Notes: generated from the sequence alone by a model not told the origin. DNA of 64,000 nucleotides from Bacteroidota bacterium (GCA_016717725.1 JADKFA010000001.1:271536-335535); one strand, 5' to 3'; shown: positions 1 to 7,413, counted from the first letter of the stretch. Made by a program: numbers and translations.

Positions 1-660
1 AAACACGCCGACATTTCCAGTATCTCCTAAAATTCTTGTCCAGGCTGTATAATTTGCGATAAATGGATTATTCAACTGCGCTTGATAAACGCCATCATCT
101 GTTACAGCATAAATATCATTTCCATTAGTTGTTACATCCATCACTTCTGGATGCACACTGGCACTTGAAATAAAATACGTGTCTTTAATTTCCTTTCGTT
201 GTAAATCCAACACGACGATTCCAAATCCGCAAGAAAAATAAACATAACGACCATCTAAACTTAATTGATTAATTACTTTGCTTCCAGGAATATTCTTCCT
301 TTTTATATCACTCAAATTTGACATTTTATTTTCATCGCTAAGCAAATCGATATTCGTATTATTATAAGCGATGATAAGTTCATGATACGTTTCTGAATAA
401 ACGATTGAACTAATTCCAAAATCATTCAATCCATTAAGCTTTGAAAACCGATTGAGGCTATTATCAGATTTCTCATATGAAAACAATCCATCTTGAGTAG
501 CACAAAAAACGCGAGAAGGCGTATTCGCAACCACTTTTCCTTGAAGATATGGTAAGTGTTCGCGCCAACTTCCAATCGAAAACGACTGTGCTTGGAGTGA
601 ATGAACGGCCAAAAAGGAGAGGGCAAAGAGGAGAGTAAAGAATCGATTCATAAGATTCAT
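1..660 (-). CDS. porZ: T9SS protein PorZ, N-terminal part (runs off window)
   Basis: An open frame of 220 codons runs from ATG at 660 (a second in-frame ATG is at 651) through the left window edge, so the C-terminus is missing. Residues 1 to about 26 form a signal peptide ending in LQAQ. The mature start, IGSWREHLPY, and later stretches (GLFSYEKSDN, NNTNIDLL, DIKRKNIPG, SCGFGIVVLDL) match what I recall of PorZ, the surface beta-propeller protein of the type IX secretion system that works with PorU in attaching cargo to anionic LPS. This fits the many T9SS-sorted proteins in the window. The gene is divergent from aspS with about 130 bp between them. The alternative would be a generic two-component-type propeller protein, which I consider less likely. 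Confidence 0.85.
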   Translation of the reverse strand, partial: MNLMNRFFTLLFALSFLAVHSLQAQSFSIGSWREHLPYLQGKVVANTPSRVFCATQDGLFSYEKSDNSLNRFSKLNGLNDFGISSIVYSETYHELIIAYNNTNIDLLSDENKMSNLSDIKRKNIPGSKVINQLSLDGRYVYFSCGFGIVVLDLQRKEIKDTYFISSASVHPEVMDVTTNGNDIYAVTDDGVYQAQLNNPFIANYTAWTRILGDTGNVGVF

Positions 661-791
661 AGAGGTAATATAACTCAGCAATTGGGTAATTATTGTTTTG
701 CCAAAGATCATAAATCCCTTGTAAACAATTCAAATTTTATCATTAGAATAGCTAGATTCCTACTAAATTCGTAGCCATATTAAAAATAAAC

Positions 792-2549
792 ATGTTTAGA
801 TCACATACTTGCGGAGAACTGCGCATTAGCGACATTGGAAAAGAAGTAATATTAAGTGGGTGGGTTCAGCGCTCACGAGACTTAGGAGGTATGACCTTCA
901 TTGACTTACGTGACCGCTATGGACTCACTCAGCTGGCTTTTAACATGGATAGCAATGCTCCTATGTGTGAAGCAGCGCGAAAAGTTAATCGGGAATATGT
1001 GATTCAGATTCATGGGAAAGTGAAGGAACGCGAGAGCAAGAATTTGAAAATGCCAACAGGAGAAATCGAAATTATTGTCGATAAATTGGACATTCTGAAT
1101 ACCGCCATCACACCGCCCTTCACCATTGAAGAAAACACTGATGGTGGAGAAGATATTCGAATGAAGTATCGTTACTTGGATTTACGCCGCAACACGGTAA
1201 GAGCGAACTTAGAATTGAGGCATCGCATGGCTATTGAAACACGAAATTATTTAGATAAGCAGCAATTTTTAGAAGTGGAAACTCCAGTTCTCATTAAATC
1301 TACACCGGAGGGAGCTCGCGATTTTGTGGTGCCATCTCGTATGAACCAAGGTGAATTTTATGCCTTACCGCAATCGCCACAAACGTTTAAACAATTGTTG
1401 ATGGTTGCAGGATTTGATCGCTATTATCAGATAGTAAAATGTTTCCGCGATGAAGATTTGAGAGCGGATCGTCAACCAGAATTTACTCAGATTGACTGTG
1501 AAATGAGCTTTGTAGAGAGAGAAGATATTCTAAATACGTTTGAAGGACTTGTTCGTCATTTATTTAAAACTGTAAAAGGAATTGACCTTGGCGAATTACC
1601 GCATATGACCTATGCAGATGCGATGAAATATTATGGTTGTGATAAACCCGATACACGTTTCGATATGCGTTTTTGCGAGTTGAATGAGGTAGCGAAAGGA
1701 AAAGGGTTTAAAGTTTTTGACGATGCTGAATTAGTTGTTGGAATTTGTGCGAAGGGATGTGCCGAATATACCCGCAAACAAACGGACGAGCTAATTGAAT
1801 TTGTAAAGCGGCCTCAAGTGGGAGCTAACGGTATCGTCTATGTGAAGATGGGTGCAGATGGAAGTATTAAATCGACCGTTGACAAATTCTACACTCCTGA
1901 AGAATTAAAAAAATGGGCAGAGATCCTGAATGCAGAGGCGGGAGATTTACTACTGATCATGGCAGGCGAGGCGAACAAAACCCGAAAAGCATTAAACGAT
2001 TTACGGTTAGAGATGGGCACTCTTTTAGGACTTCGCAATAAAGATAATTATCAATGCTTATGGGTAGTTGATTTTCCATTGCTAGAATGGAGTGAAGAGG
2101 CATCTCGATTCTTTGCGATGCATCATCCATTTACTTCACCTTTGGTGGAAGATATTACATTATTAGAAACTGATCCAGGAAAGATCAGAGCTAATGCTTA
2201 CGATATGGTCATCAATGGTGTTGAAGTTGGTGGTGGAAGCATTCGCATCTTCAACAAAGATTTGCAGAAAAAAATGTTTAGCATTCTTGGATTTACCGAT
2301 GAAGAAGCGCAGGCGCAATTTGGATTCTTAATGACTGCGTTTGAATATGGAGCTCCTCCACATGGTGGAATTGCATTTGGCTTCGACCGACTTTGTTCGT
2401 TGTTTGGAGGATCAGAAAGTATTCGTGATTTCATTGCTTTTCCAAAAAATAATTCGGGAAGAGATGTGATGATAGACGCACCTTCAGTGATTGATGCGCA
2501 TCAATTGAAAGAATTGGGAATTGATGTTACTCTGCAAGAAAAAAAATAG
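792..2549 (+). CDS. aspS: Aspartate--tRNA ligase
   Basis: This 585-residue cytoplasmic class II aminoacyl-tRNA synthetase charges tRNA-Asp, and its length is normal for the bacterial enzyme. The N-terminal OB-fold (about residues 1-110, with VILSGWVQRSRDLGG) binds the anticodon. Class II motif 2 is visible at FRDEDLRADRQPEFTQID (about 218-235), followed by the bacterial GAD insertion (about 290-420). Motif 3 lies near the C-terminus at HGGIAFGFDRL. ATG at 792 gives the standard N-terminus MFRSHTCGEL. The gene is monocistronic and divergent from porZ. I see no anomaly in it. Confidence 0.98.
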   Translation: MFRSHTCGELRISDIGKEVILSGWVQRSRDLGGMTFIDLRDRYGLTQLAFNMDSNAPMCEAARKVNREYVIQIHGKVKERESKNLKMPTGEIEIIVDKLDILNTAITPPFTIEENTDGGEDIRMKYRYLDLRRNTVRANLELRHRMAIETRNYLDKQQFLEVETPVLIKSTPEGARDFVVPSRMNQGEFYALPQSPQTFKQLLMVAGFDRYYQIVKCFRDEDLRADRQPEFTQIDCEMSFVEREDILNTFEGLVRHLFKTVKGIDLGELPHMTYADAMKYYGCDKPDTRFDMRFCELNEVAKGKGFKVFDDAELVVGICAKGCAEYTRKQTDELIEFVKRPQVGANGIVYVKMGADGSIKSTVDKFYTPEELKKWAEILNAEAGDLLLIMAGEANKTRKALNDLRLEMGTLLGLRNKDNYQCLWVVDFPLLEWSEEASRFFAMHHPFTSPLVEDITLLETDPGKIRANAYDMVINGVEVGGGSIRIFNKDLQKKMFSILGFTDEEAQAQFGFLMTAFEYGAPPHGGIAFGFDRLCSLFGGSESIRDFIAFPKNNSGRDVMIDAPSVIDAHQLKELGIDVTLQEKK

Positions 2550-2714
2550 AAGCATATTATACCAGTTATAAATATTTTTTAGTCCAAATAATCAGAATTG
2601 TTTATTTGCCAATAAGTTATTTTTACTTTTCCTTAAATAGCACAGTTCATTTTACAGTCTCTCTGTAATGAATTTTTCAGTTTTTTTAATTAAAATTATT
2701 TTCCTAATATACTT

Positions 2715-2745
2715 GTTACTTTCTTTTACGTGAAAAGAAAGTAAC
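2715..2745. repeat. Palindrome GTTACTTTCTTTT/AAAAGAAAGTAAC
   Basis: Two perfect 13-base arms are separated by five bases. The sequence lies about 20 bp outside the left end of the MITE-like block and could form a hairpin. It may end aspS transcription poorly, because there is no clear T-run. I regard it mainly as part of the palindrome-rich intergenic block. Confidence 0.6.
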
Positions 2746-2910
2746 CAAAGAAAGCACGCCACCCATCCCGATAGCTATCGCATTGGCGTCAGGCTAAGAA
2801 GTAATTTTTAGGGAAAATTAACAGTCGTTTCACTCTTAAAAAGCATAGTTTTTCTTTTAAAAATATTTACCTTGTCATGCATCTAAAATAATTTATTGAT
2901 TGGTACTGAT

Positions 2911-2963
2911 GAGCCCGCTTTCCATAAAATTGGATGAAATCCAATTTTATGGAAAGCGGGCTC
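2911..2963. repeat. Perfect 25-bp stem hairpin inside the MITE-like block
   Basis: The left arm 2911-2935 (GAGCCCGCTTTCC...) and the right arm 2939-2963 (...GGAAAGCGGGCTC) are perfectly complementary across a three-base loop. It lacks a T-tract, so it is not a standard Rho-independent terminator. Confidence 0.75.
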
Positions 2964-2984
2964 TATTAAGGGGGGTGAATTCCT

Positions 2985-3012
2985 GTAGAGACGCCATTAA
3001 TGGCGTCTCTAC
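2985..3012. repeat. Perfect 28-bp palindrome
   Basis: The sequence GTAGAGACGCCATT is followed directly by its reverse complement. It is the second palindrome inside the MITE-like block, and its function is unknown. Confidence 0.7.
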
Positions 3013-3092
3013 ATATTGGGTTTAGCGATTGCTATTTACAAATTTTTGCTAAACCTTTAAATTAGCCTGACGCTAATGCGATAGCTATCGGG

Positions 3093-3339
3093 ACCAACCA
3101 ATTTTTACAGATTCTGCTTTCTACTTTCTTTCGCAACCACTGAACAATCTTTTGTGCTATCTCTTTACTTCACTGGTACAGCAAAAATCGGTTCGTCCCG
3201 AAGTGTCGGGATTGCGTGGACGACCTCCGCACTCTTCCGAACGATATTGATTTTTATTAATATTTATTGCTCGAAATAAGTTCCTTTTATGTTTATTTAA
3301 TTGGACTAAATATTATGGATAATTGGTATTATTACTATC
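3093..3339. other. Non-coding stretch right of the MITE-like block
   Basis: There is no gene between the block and the terminator at 3346. Around 3195-3245 lies a GC-richer segment with a small hairpin (CCCGAAGTGTCGGG) that resembles interspersed Bacteroidota intergenic repeats. I see no promoter or RNA gene that I can support. Confidence 0.4.
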
Positions 3340-3345
3340 AAAAAA

Positions 3346-3379
3346 ACGGCTGCCTCAAAATTAGAAGCAGCCGTTTTTT
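3346..3379. terminator. Bidirectional Rho-independent terminator
   Basis: The inverted repeat AACGGCTGC/GCAGCCGTT has an A-run before it and a T-run after it, so it can work on both strands. It sits 17 bp beyond the stop of the minus-strand T9SS gene at 3396-3758 and probably ends that transcript. Confidence 0.8.
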
Positions 3380-3395
3380 ATTACTTACAATTTTG

Positions 3396-3758
3396 TTAAG
3401 GCCTCACTGTGATTCTACGAGAAAAGCTTTCTGTGTTTGTTTGAACTTTAACGAAGTAAAACCCTGCTTTTTTACCTGTTAGATTAATATTAAAAGTAGT
3501 AGAATTTTCACGATCGATTATTACATGCTCTACTAAATTTCCAATCATATCATATACTAAGACAGATGGCATTTCCGTTATTGCTTTACTAAATGTGATA
3601 AAGAGAACACCTTCAGTTGGCATTGGATACAAAGAAATTGAAGTTTCCTTTTGATTTTGTGATATTCTTGAATCGCCAAAATTATTTTGAGCGAAGGTGG
3701 GTGATATGTCCAGCACTAAAAAACTGGAAAGAAGTATTGAGTATAAAATATTTTTCAT
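3396..3758 (-). CDS. Small secreted protein with T9SS C-terminal sorting domain
   Basis: This 120-residue protein has a signal peptide (about 1-23, ending in TFAQ). It then consists almost entirely of a type A T9SS sorting domain: SLYPMPTEGVLFITF starts the beta-sandwich, followed by VYDMIGNLV, and KKAGFYFVKV near the end with a terminal TVRP. There is essentially no passenger domain; only about 20 residues lie between the signal peptide and the sorting domain. It may be a truncated remnant of a longer secreted protein or a small surface-anchored protein. The gene follows the prs-rplY-pth operon on the same strand after a 45-bp gap and has its own terminator. Confidence 0.75.
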   Translation of the reverse strand: MKNILYSILLSSFLVLDISPTFAQNNFGDSRISQNQKETSISLYPMPTEGVLFITFSKAITEMPSVLVYDMIGNLVEHVIIDRENSTTFNINLTGKKAGFYFVKVQTNTESFSRRITVRP

Positions 3759-3803
3759 GAGTACGAGGTTTTAGATTCTGTGTACGTTACAAATACCTTG
3801 CCG

Positions 3804-4367
3804 TTACTTATTATTAAATAAATTCATTGTTGGCTGGATACCTGAGGTGGCAAAGCTTTTCACGATATCGGCAGCTCTATTTATATTTTCGGGGAGATGG
3901 GCTCCTTCTTCTGCAGACCATTTTCCCAGCACATAATCGGATTGCCGACCTTTAGCAAAATCGCTTCCGATTCCGAACCGAAGTCGTGCAAACTGATCAG
4001 TTTGAAGACATTCGATAATACTAGATAATCCATTATGACCTGCTGCACCTCCTGAAGGCTTCAACCGTAGAGATCCAAAAGGCAAAGCAAGGTCATCAGA
4101 TACAATTAACAGGTTTTCGCGAGGAATTTTCAACGAATTAAGCCAATACCTTACAGCTTCTCCACTTAAATTCATAAAAGTGGTTGGTTTTATCAAAAAC
4201 AGTGACCTTCCTTTATGACGGGCTTCGGCCAACCATACTTTTTTATCGTTTTTAAATATAGCACCTAAAGAATTGGCAACGGCATCTACCACGTCAAAAC
4301 CAATATTATGACGAGTATGGACATATTCCAAACCAATGTTCCCCAATCCGGCGATAAGATATTTCAA
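3804..4367 (-). CDS. pth: Peptidyl-tRNA hydrolase
   Basis: This cytoplasmic enzyme cleaves peptidyl-tRNA released by stalled ribosomes. Family landmarks are KYLIAGLGNIGLEY with the conserved Asn, TRHNIGFDVVD with the catalytic His, TFMNLSGE, the catalytic Asp in VSDDLALP, and GGAAGHNGLSSI. I chose the TTG at 4367 because it gives the canonical start (M/L)KYLIAGLGN. A GTG at 4388 would add seven residues not seen in the family. The 187-residue length is typical. It is the third gene of prs-rplY-pth, a common Bacteroidota arrangement. Confidence 0.95.
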   Translation of the reverse strand: MKYLIAGLGNIGLEYVHTRHNIGFDVVDAVANSLGAIFKNDKKVWLAEARHKGRSLFLIKPTTFMNLSGEAVRYWLNSLKIPRENLLIVSDDLALPFGSLRLKPSGGAAGHNGLSSIIECLQTDQFARLRFGIGSDFAKGRQSDYVLGKWSAEEGAHLPENINRAADIVKSFATSGIQPTMNLFNNK

Positions 4368-4392
4368 GACAACACCTATATTAAACACCGAA

Positions 4393-4413
4393 AGGAACCT
4401 TATTCAGGTTCCT
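4393..4413 (-). terminator. Weak hairpin between rplY and pth
   Basis: On the minus strand AGGAACC/GGTTCCT forms a 7-bp stem followed by TTTC. It could attenuate read-through from rplY into pth or be an mRNA processing site. The T-run is short, so full termination is doubtful. Confidence 0.4.
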
Positions 4414-4437
4414 CACGGATATTAGTTTATCGATTAA

Positions 4438-5016
4438 TTATTTCTTGTCGGCAGTAGTCTCAGCAGCAGCTACATTACGTGTAGTACGAACTGCAATCAC
4501 CACATTGGATGGAGAATCTAAAAACTCAACACCCTTCGACTTCAGATCACGAACGCGAATAGTACCACCAATTTTGAGTGGAGTAATATCTAATTCGATA
4601 AAATCTGGAAGTTGCTTAGGTAAAGCTTTTACTTTCAAGCGACGCACTTTGGTCACCAATTTTCCACCTTGTCTAACACCTTCAGAAACACCAGTTACTT
4701 TAATGGGAACATTGATTATAACGGGGTTATTATCATTAATTTCCAAGAAGTCAACGTGCTGAATGATGTCATTAACTGGGTGGAATTGAATATCTTGCAT
4801 TACACAAGAATAATCTTTTCCGTCAACCATTACTTTCACGATATACACATTTGGTGTATAAACCAATCCTTTGAACTGAGCCAAAGGAACTGAGAAGTGA
4901 ATGGGTTCTGCTCCACCATAAAGTACACAAGGCACTTGTTCGTCGATACGAAGTGCTTTTAGTGATTGTTTGGTCAAGTCAGACCTTTTTAAACCTTGAA
5001 TTTCAATCGTTTTCAT
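4438..5016 (-). CDS. rplY: 50S ribosomal protein L25/general stress protein Ctc
   Basis: This 192-residue protein is of the long (TL5/Ctc) form of L25, which binds 5S rRNA. The N-terminal L25 domain (about 1-92) contains VPCVLYGG and ends in DIQFHPVNDIIQHVDFLEI. The C-terminal beta domain (about 95-180) has the typical PIKVTGVSEGVRQGG. The tail is short and Lys-rich. It is the middle gene of the prs operon, 14 bp downstream of prs, a linkage shared by many bacteria. Confidence 0.95.
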   Translation of the reverse strand: MKTIEIQGLKRSDLTKQSLKALRIDEQVPCVLYGGAEPIHFSVPLAQFKGLVYTPNVYIVKVMVDGKDYSCVMQDIQFHPVNDIIQHVDFLEINDNNPVIINVPIKVTGVSEGVRQGGKLVTKVRRLKVKALPKQLPDFIELDITPLKIGGTIRVRDLKSKGVEFLDSPSNVVIAVRTTRNVAAAETTADKK

Positions 5017-5030
5017 TGCTAATAATTGTA

Positions 5031-5966
5031 TTATGCTTTTACAAAAAGTGAACTAATAGACTCATACGAGTACACTCTTTGAATGGCTTTTGCGAATAAT
5101 GCTGCGGTTGGTAATTGTTTAATTTTAGTACTTGGTTTTACGAGAGGAATCGTATCACAAACTACAAGTTCAGTAAGATGCGAATCGGCAATTCGCTCAT
5201 AAGCTTTTCCACTTAGGACAGGATGAGTACAGAAAGCGCGAACGCTTGCGGCACCTTGATCGATGAGCATGCTCGCTGCTTTTGTTAACGTACCGGCGGT
5301 ATCAACGATATCGTCAACAAGGATACAATCGCGACCAGTGACGTCACCTATAACTTGCATTCCTTCAATCTCGTTAGCACGTTTACGGTGCTTATCGATT
5401 ACCGACATATCGGCACTAAAATATGAAGCATAAGAACGGGCTCTGTGTACACCACCCATATCAGGAGCACAAATCATCATATTAGGAAGATTCAAACTCT
5501 TAATATAAGGAACGAAGATGGCAGAAGCATCCATATGATCAACGGGAACATCAAAAAAGCCTTGAATTTGGGGTGCATGAAGATCCATTGTCATTACCCG
5601 AGTTACTCCAGCAGCAACCAACAGATTGGCAACCAATTTAGAAGCGATCGCCACCCTTGGCTTGTCTTTACGATCGCTGCGTGCATATCCGAAATAAGGA
5701 ATAACAGCAGTAATATAATGAGCTGAAGCTCTTTTTGCTGCGTCGATTAGCAGGAGCAATTCAAACAAATTATCGGTTGGAGAGAAAGTACTTTGAATGA
5801 TAAATACATCACATCCACGAACACTTTCATCAAATGAAGGAGAAAATTCACCATCACTAAAACGGGCTACTTTAACATCTCCCAGAGGGGAACCGTAACA
5901 TTCCGCGATTTGCTCTGCTAGATATTTTGATGAAGTCCCTGAGAATATTTTTACTTGCCTAGCCAT
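5031..5966 (-). CDS. prs: Ribose-phosphate pyrophosphokinase
   Basis: This 311-residue enzyme makes PRPP from ribose-5-phosphate and ATP for nucleotide, His and Trp synthesis. Visible family features are FSDGEFSPSFDESVRG, the Arg-rich YFGYARSDRKDKPR loop, the metal/catalytic segment DLHAPQIQGFFD, and the PRPP-binding loop CILVDDIVDTAGT. It is the first gene of the operon and has a good AAGGA ribosome site and a Bacteroidota-type promoter upstream. Its length and motifs are ordinary. Confidence 0.97.
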   Translation of the reverse strand: MARQVKIFSGTSSKYLAEQIAECYGSPLGDVKVARFSDGEFSPSFDESVRGCDVFIIQSTFSPTDNLFELLLLIDAAKRASAHYITAVIPYFGYARSDRKDKPRVAIASKLVANLLVAAGVTRVMTMDLHAPQIQGFFDVPVDHMDASAIFVPYIKSLNLPNMMICAPDMGGVHRARSYASYFSADMSVIDKHRKRANEIEGMQVIGDVTGRDCILVDDIVDTAGTLTKAASMLIDQGAASVRAFCTHPVLSGKAYERIADSHLTELVVCDTIPLVKPSTKIKQLPTAALFAKAIQRVYSYESISSLFVKA

Positions 5967-5992
5967 GGTTTTTCCTTCTTATAAAAGGGCTG

Positions 5993-6023
5993 CAAAGAAA
6001 CTAAAAATTACGCGTTTATCAAA
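5993..6023 (-). promoter_or_regulatory. Promoter of prs-rplY-pth
   Basis: On the minus strand TTTG (6023-6020), exactly 19 bases, then TTTCTTTG (6000-5993) match the Bacteroidota sigma-A pattern TTTG-N19-TAnnTTTG with one deviation (TT for TA). It lies 27-57 bp before the prs ATG. Confidence 0.6.
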
Positions 6024-6098
6024 ATGAATTTAACAAATAGGTGTTGAAAAATGAAGAGTTTTTTTACTTTTGCCAACTGTTTGTCGAAAAAGGGTGTA

Positions 6099-6106
6099 TT
6101 TTTGCC
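6099..6106 (+). promoter_or_regulatory. Promoter -7-like element upstream of the tRNA-Leu cluster
   Basis: TATTTTTG matches TAnnTTTG exactly and faces the tRNA-Leu fragments and gene. I could not find a -33 TTTG at the usual distance, so this is tentative. Confidence 0.35.
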
Positions 6107-6174
6107 TCCTGGTTCAACCAGCAGAATCGTAAGTTCTTAAAATTCAAGGATTTACTATATTTCAATTTAATTAT

Positions 6175-6217
6175 GCCCGGATGGCGGACCTGACGAAGGA
6201 AAGCCCGCCACTCGGAT
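6175..6217 (+). pseudogene. tRNA-Leu 5' fragment (copy 0)
   Basis: Bases 6175-6188 repeat the first 14 bases of the intact tRNA-Leu at 6415 (GCCCGGATGGCGGA). The sequence then departs into a stretch that folds back on it (CCCGCCACTCGG), giving a hairpin in place of the rest of the tRNA. It has no anticodon arm or 3' half, so it cannot be a functional tRNA. Confidence 0.6.
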
Positions 6218-6228
6218 GAATAAAGTTT

Positions 6229-6268
6229 GTGTTGCTTGCCAACACATTTAATAATGCCCGGATGGCGG
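6229..6268 (+). repeat. 40-bp direct repeat (copy 1 of 2): tRNA-Leu leader plus first 13 tRNA bases
   Basis: This sequence is identical to 6388-6427. It contains a small hairpin (GTGTTGcttgcCAACAC) followed by ATTTAATAAT and the tRNA-Leu 5' end. This shows that the leader was duplicated together with the start of the tRNA gene. Confidence 0.9.
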
Positions 6269-6312
6269 CCCCGATAGCTATCGGGGTGGTAGACTAACTT
6301 GCTAGCAAGTTA
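6256..6312 (+). pseudogene. tRNA-Leu 5' fragment with two palindromic inserts (copy 1)
   Basis: tRNA bases 1-13 (6256-6268) are followed by the perfect palindrome CCCCGATAGCTATCGGGG (6269-6286), which replaces AAT. Next comes the D-loop piece TGGTAGAC (6287-6294), then a second perfect palindrome TAACTTGCTAGCAAGTTA (6295-6312). After that no tRNA sequence remains. The first insert sits immediately 5' of the invariant GG of the D-loop. Confidence 0.8.
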
Positions 6313-6387
6313 GAATGTCGATCATGTGTGTGAATGAATGTTCTTTAAATATTTAATATCTCGTATATTCAACAGATATTATAGTGG

Positions 6388-6427
6388 GTGTTGCTTGCCA
6401 ACACATTTAATAATGCCCGGATGGCGG
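6388..6427 (+). repeat. 40-bp direct repeat (copy 2 of 2) leading into intact tRNA-Leu
   Basis: This is an exact copy of 6229-6268. In this copy the sequence continues into a complete tRNA. Confidence 0.9.
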
Positions 6428-6498
6428 AATTGGTAGACGCGCTGGTCTCAAACACCTGTGCCTTCACTGGCATGCCGGTTCGACTCCGGCTCCGGGTA
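6415..6498 (+). tRNA. tRNA-Leu(CAA)
   Basis: This is an 84-base class II tRNA. The acceptor arms GCCCGGA/TCCGGGT pair, with a G-U first pair, and the discriminator is A. The D-loop has TTGGTAGAC and the T-arm is GCCGGTTCGACTCCGGC. The anticodon loop CTCAAAC (32-38) gives CAA, which reads UUG. The anticodon stem has one U-U mismatch. A long variable arm (TGTGCCTTCACTGGCA region) is as expected for Leu. CCA is not encoded. It is the only complete copy among four 5' ends in the area. Confidence 0.93.
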
Positions 6499-6507
6499 CG
6501 AAACAGT

Positions 6508-6523
6508 CCCGATAGCTATCGGG
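6508..6523. repeat. Palindrome CCCGATAGCTATCGGG
   Basis: This perfect 16-bp palindrome lies just downstream of tRNA-Leu. The same core occurs at 2767, 3079, 6269, 6941 (degenerate), 51076 and 51220. It behaves like a dispersed repetitive palindrome of this genome. Confidence 0.8.
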
Positions 6524-6525
6524 AG

Positions 6526-6565
6526 AGTAACACTGCGAGAGCGGTGTTACTTTCTCTGTTTTTCT
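6526..6565 (+). terminator. Terminator of tRNA-Leu
   Basis: AGTAACACTGC (6526-6536) and GCGGTGTTACT (6541-6551) form an 11-bp stem with one G-T pair around a GAGA tetraloop. It is followed by the T-rich TTCTCTGTTTTTC. Confidence 0.8.
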
Positions 6566-6646
6566 TTTTTCACATGCTTGAAAAGCCTGTACTTTTTTTT
6601 CAATTAGCAGACTATTCGTCTAAGTTTAACATAAATCATTTTTCAA

Positions 6647-6931
6647 ATGGCATCTGTATATATACTTTATTCCTCAAAAATTGACCGCTATTATGTCGGA
6701 AGTTGCTTAGATCTTTCGGAAAGATTAAATCAACACAATAGCAAATTCTTTAGTTCAGCTTTTACTCAAAAATCTGATGATTGGATTTTATTTCTTTCCA
6801 TTGATGAACTACTATATCACCAAGCTAGGAATATTGAGGTGCATATCAAAAAAATGAAGAGCAGGAAATATATTCAACATTTGAAAGAATTTCCAGAGCT
6901 GATAGATCAATTAAAGAAAAAATTCTCTTAA
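6647..6931 (+). CDS. Small GIY-YIG nuclease-domain protein
   Basis: This 94-residue protein is a single GIY-YIG domain. VYILYS and YYVGSC correspond to the two halves of the GIY-YIG motif. RLNQHN carries the conserved Arg and His, and E63 to E86 cover the later helix that normally holds the metal-binding Glu. Small stand-alone proteins of this UvrC/YhbQ-like type are common in Bacteroidota, and their substrates are mostly unknown. Here the gene lies between the intact tRNA-Leu and a broken tRNA-Leu copy that begins four bases after its stop codon. This suggests, but does not prove, that it took part in the local rearrangement. It has no obvious ribosome site. Confidence 0.85.
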   Translation: MASVYILYSSKIDRYYVGSCLDLSERLNQHNSKFFSSAFTQKSDDWILFLSIDELLYHQARNIEVHIKKMKSRKYIQHLKEFPELIDQLKKKFS

Positions 6932-6934
6932 TAG

Positions 6935-6996
6935 TGGCGGCTCCGATAGCTACCGGGGTGGTAGACCTGCCGGCAGGCAGGCAGGTGCGCTGGTCT
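6935..6996 (+). pseudogene. tRNA-Leu fragment with two palindromic inserts (copy 3)
   Basis: TGGCGG (tRNA positions 8-13) is followed by CTCCGATAGCTACCGGGG (6941-6958), a degenerate copy of the same palindrome. Next come TGGTAGAC (6959-6966), a GC-rich palindromic insert CTGCCGGCAGGCAGGCAGG (6967-6985) and GCGCTGGTCT (6987-6996), which is the continuing tRNA. Removing both inserts restores the tRNA-Leu order exactly except for AAT. The acceptor 5' strand and the 3' half are absent. Confidence 0.8.
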
Positions 6997-7380
6997 GTGA
7001 ATTCTATAATGTTTCGCAAAAACATTTTTTCACACGCCCATAAATAGTAATTCTATAAACCCTTTTTTTAAAACAATATCAATATGTTCGAATTTCAAAA
7101 AAAGAAGTTTGCAAAAAGCGAAACTATTTCATTTAACGCGTAAAAGAATTATTCTTTCGCGGCAATTAGAAAATTGTTCAAGAAACCAACTGGCTTTTAG
7201 TTGAACTTTTCTGACTACATTATTTTCTTTCAATAATTTTCGAATATTTCATTCAGAAGTAAAAAGTAATTTGAAATGAAGACAACACAACGAAATCTCC
7301 TTTAACAATACTGCTTCTAATGTGCTGAAATCAAATACACCTAATTCATTTCAGCCTACTAATAAACTCTTTAAATGATA
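6997..7380. other. AT-rich non-coding stretch
   Basis: This stretch of about 380 bp between the tRNA relic and the NO/TPL operon is very AT-rich, has no open frame of note and no recognisable RNA. Confidence 0.5.
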
Positions 7381-7398
7381 ACATGATTATTATCATGT
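7381..7398. promoter_or_regulatory. Inverted repeat ACATGAT-TATT-ATCATGT
   Basis: Perfect 7-base arms surround a 4-base centre. It ends 20 bp upstream of the -7 element of the 7454 operon, covering the -33 region, which is a usual place for an activator. I do not recognise the binding protein. Confidence 0.5.
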
Positions 7399-7413
7399 CC
7401 AAGATTGTTTATT

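Larger units (their letters stand above)
2767..3092. repeat. 326-bp MITE-like block with 31-bp terminal inverted repeats
   Basis: The left end (2767-2797, starting CCCGATAGCTATCG) and the right end (3062-3092, ending GATAGCTATCGGG) are reverse complements over 31 bases with one mismatch (GGCGTC versus GACGCT context). The interior holds two further perfect palindromes (2911-2963 and 2985-3012) and no convincing coding sequence. I found no clear target-site duplication at the edges. A non-autonomous mobile element is the simplest reading. A nested set of extragenic palindromes is the alternative. Confidence 0.55.

Noticed and set aside
3267..3482. 71-codon plus-strand frame across the terminator at 3346
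   Set aside because: It spans a bidirectional terminator and overlaps the T9SS gene antisense, with no protein features.
6415..6996. tRNA-Leu fragments as an integrase attachment site of a genomic island
   Set aside because: Integrase insertion duplicates the 3' end of a tRNA. Here only 5' parts are copied and no integrase gene is nearby.
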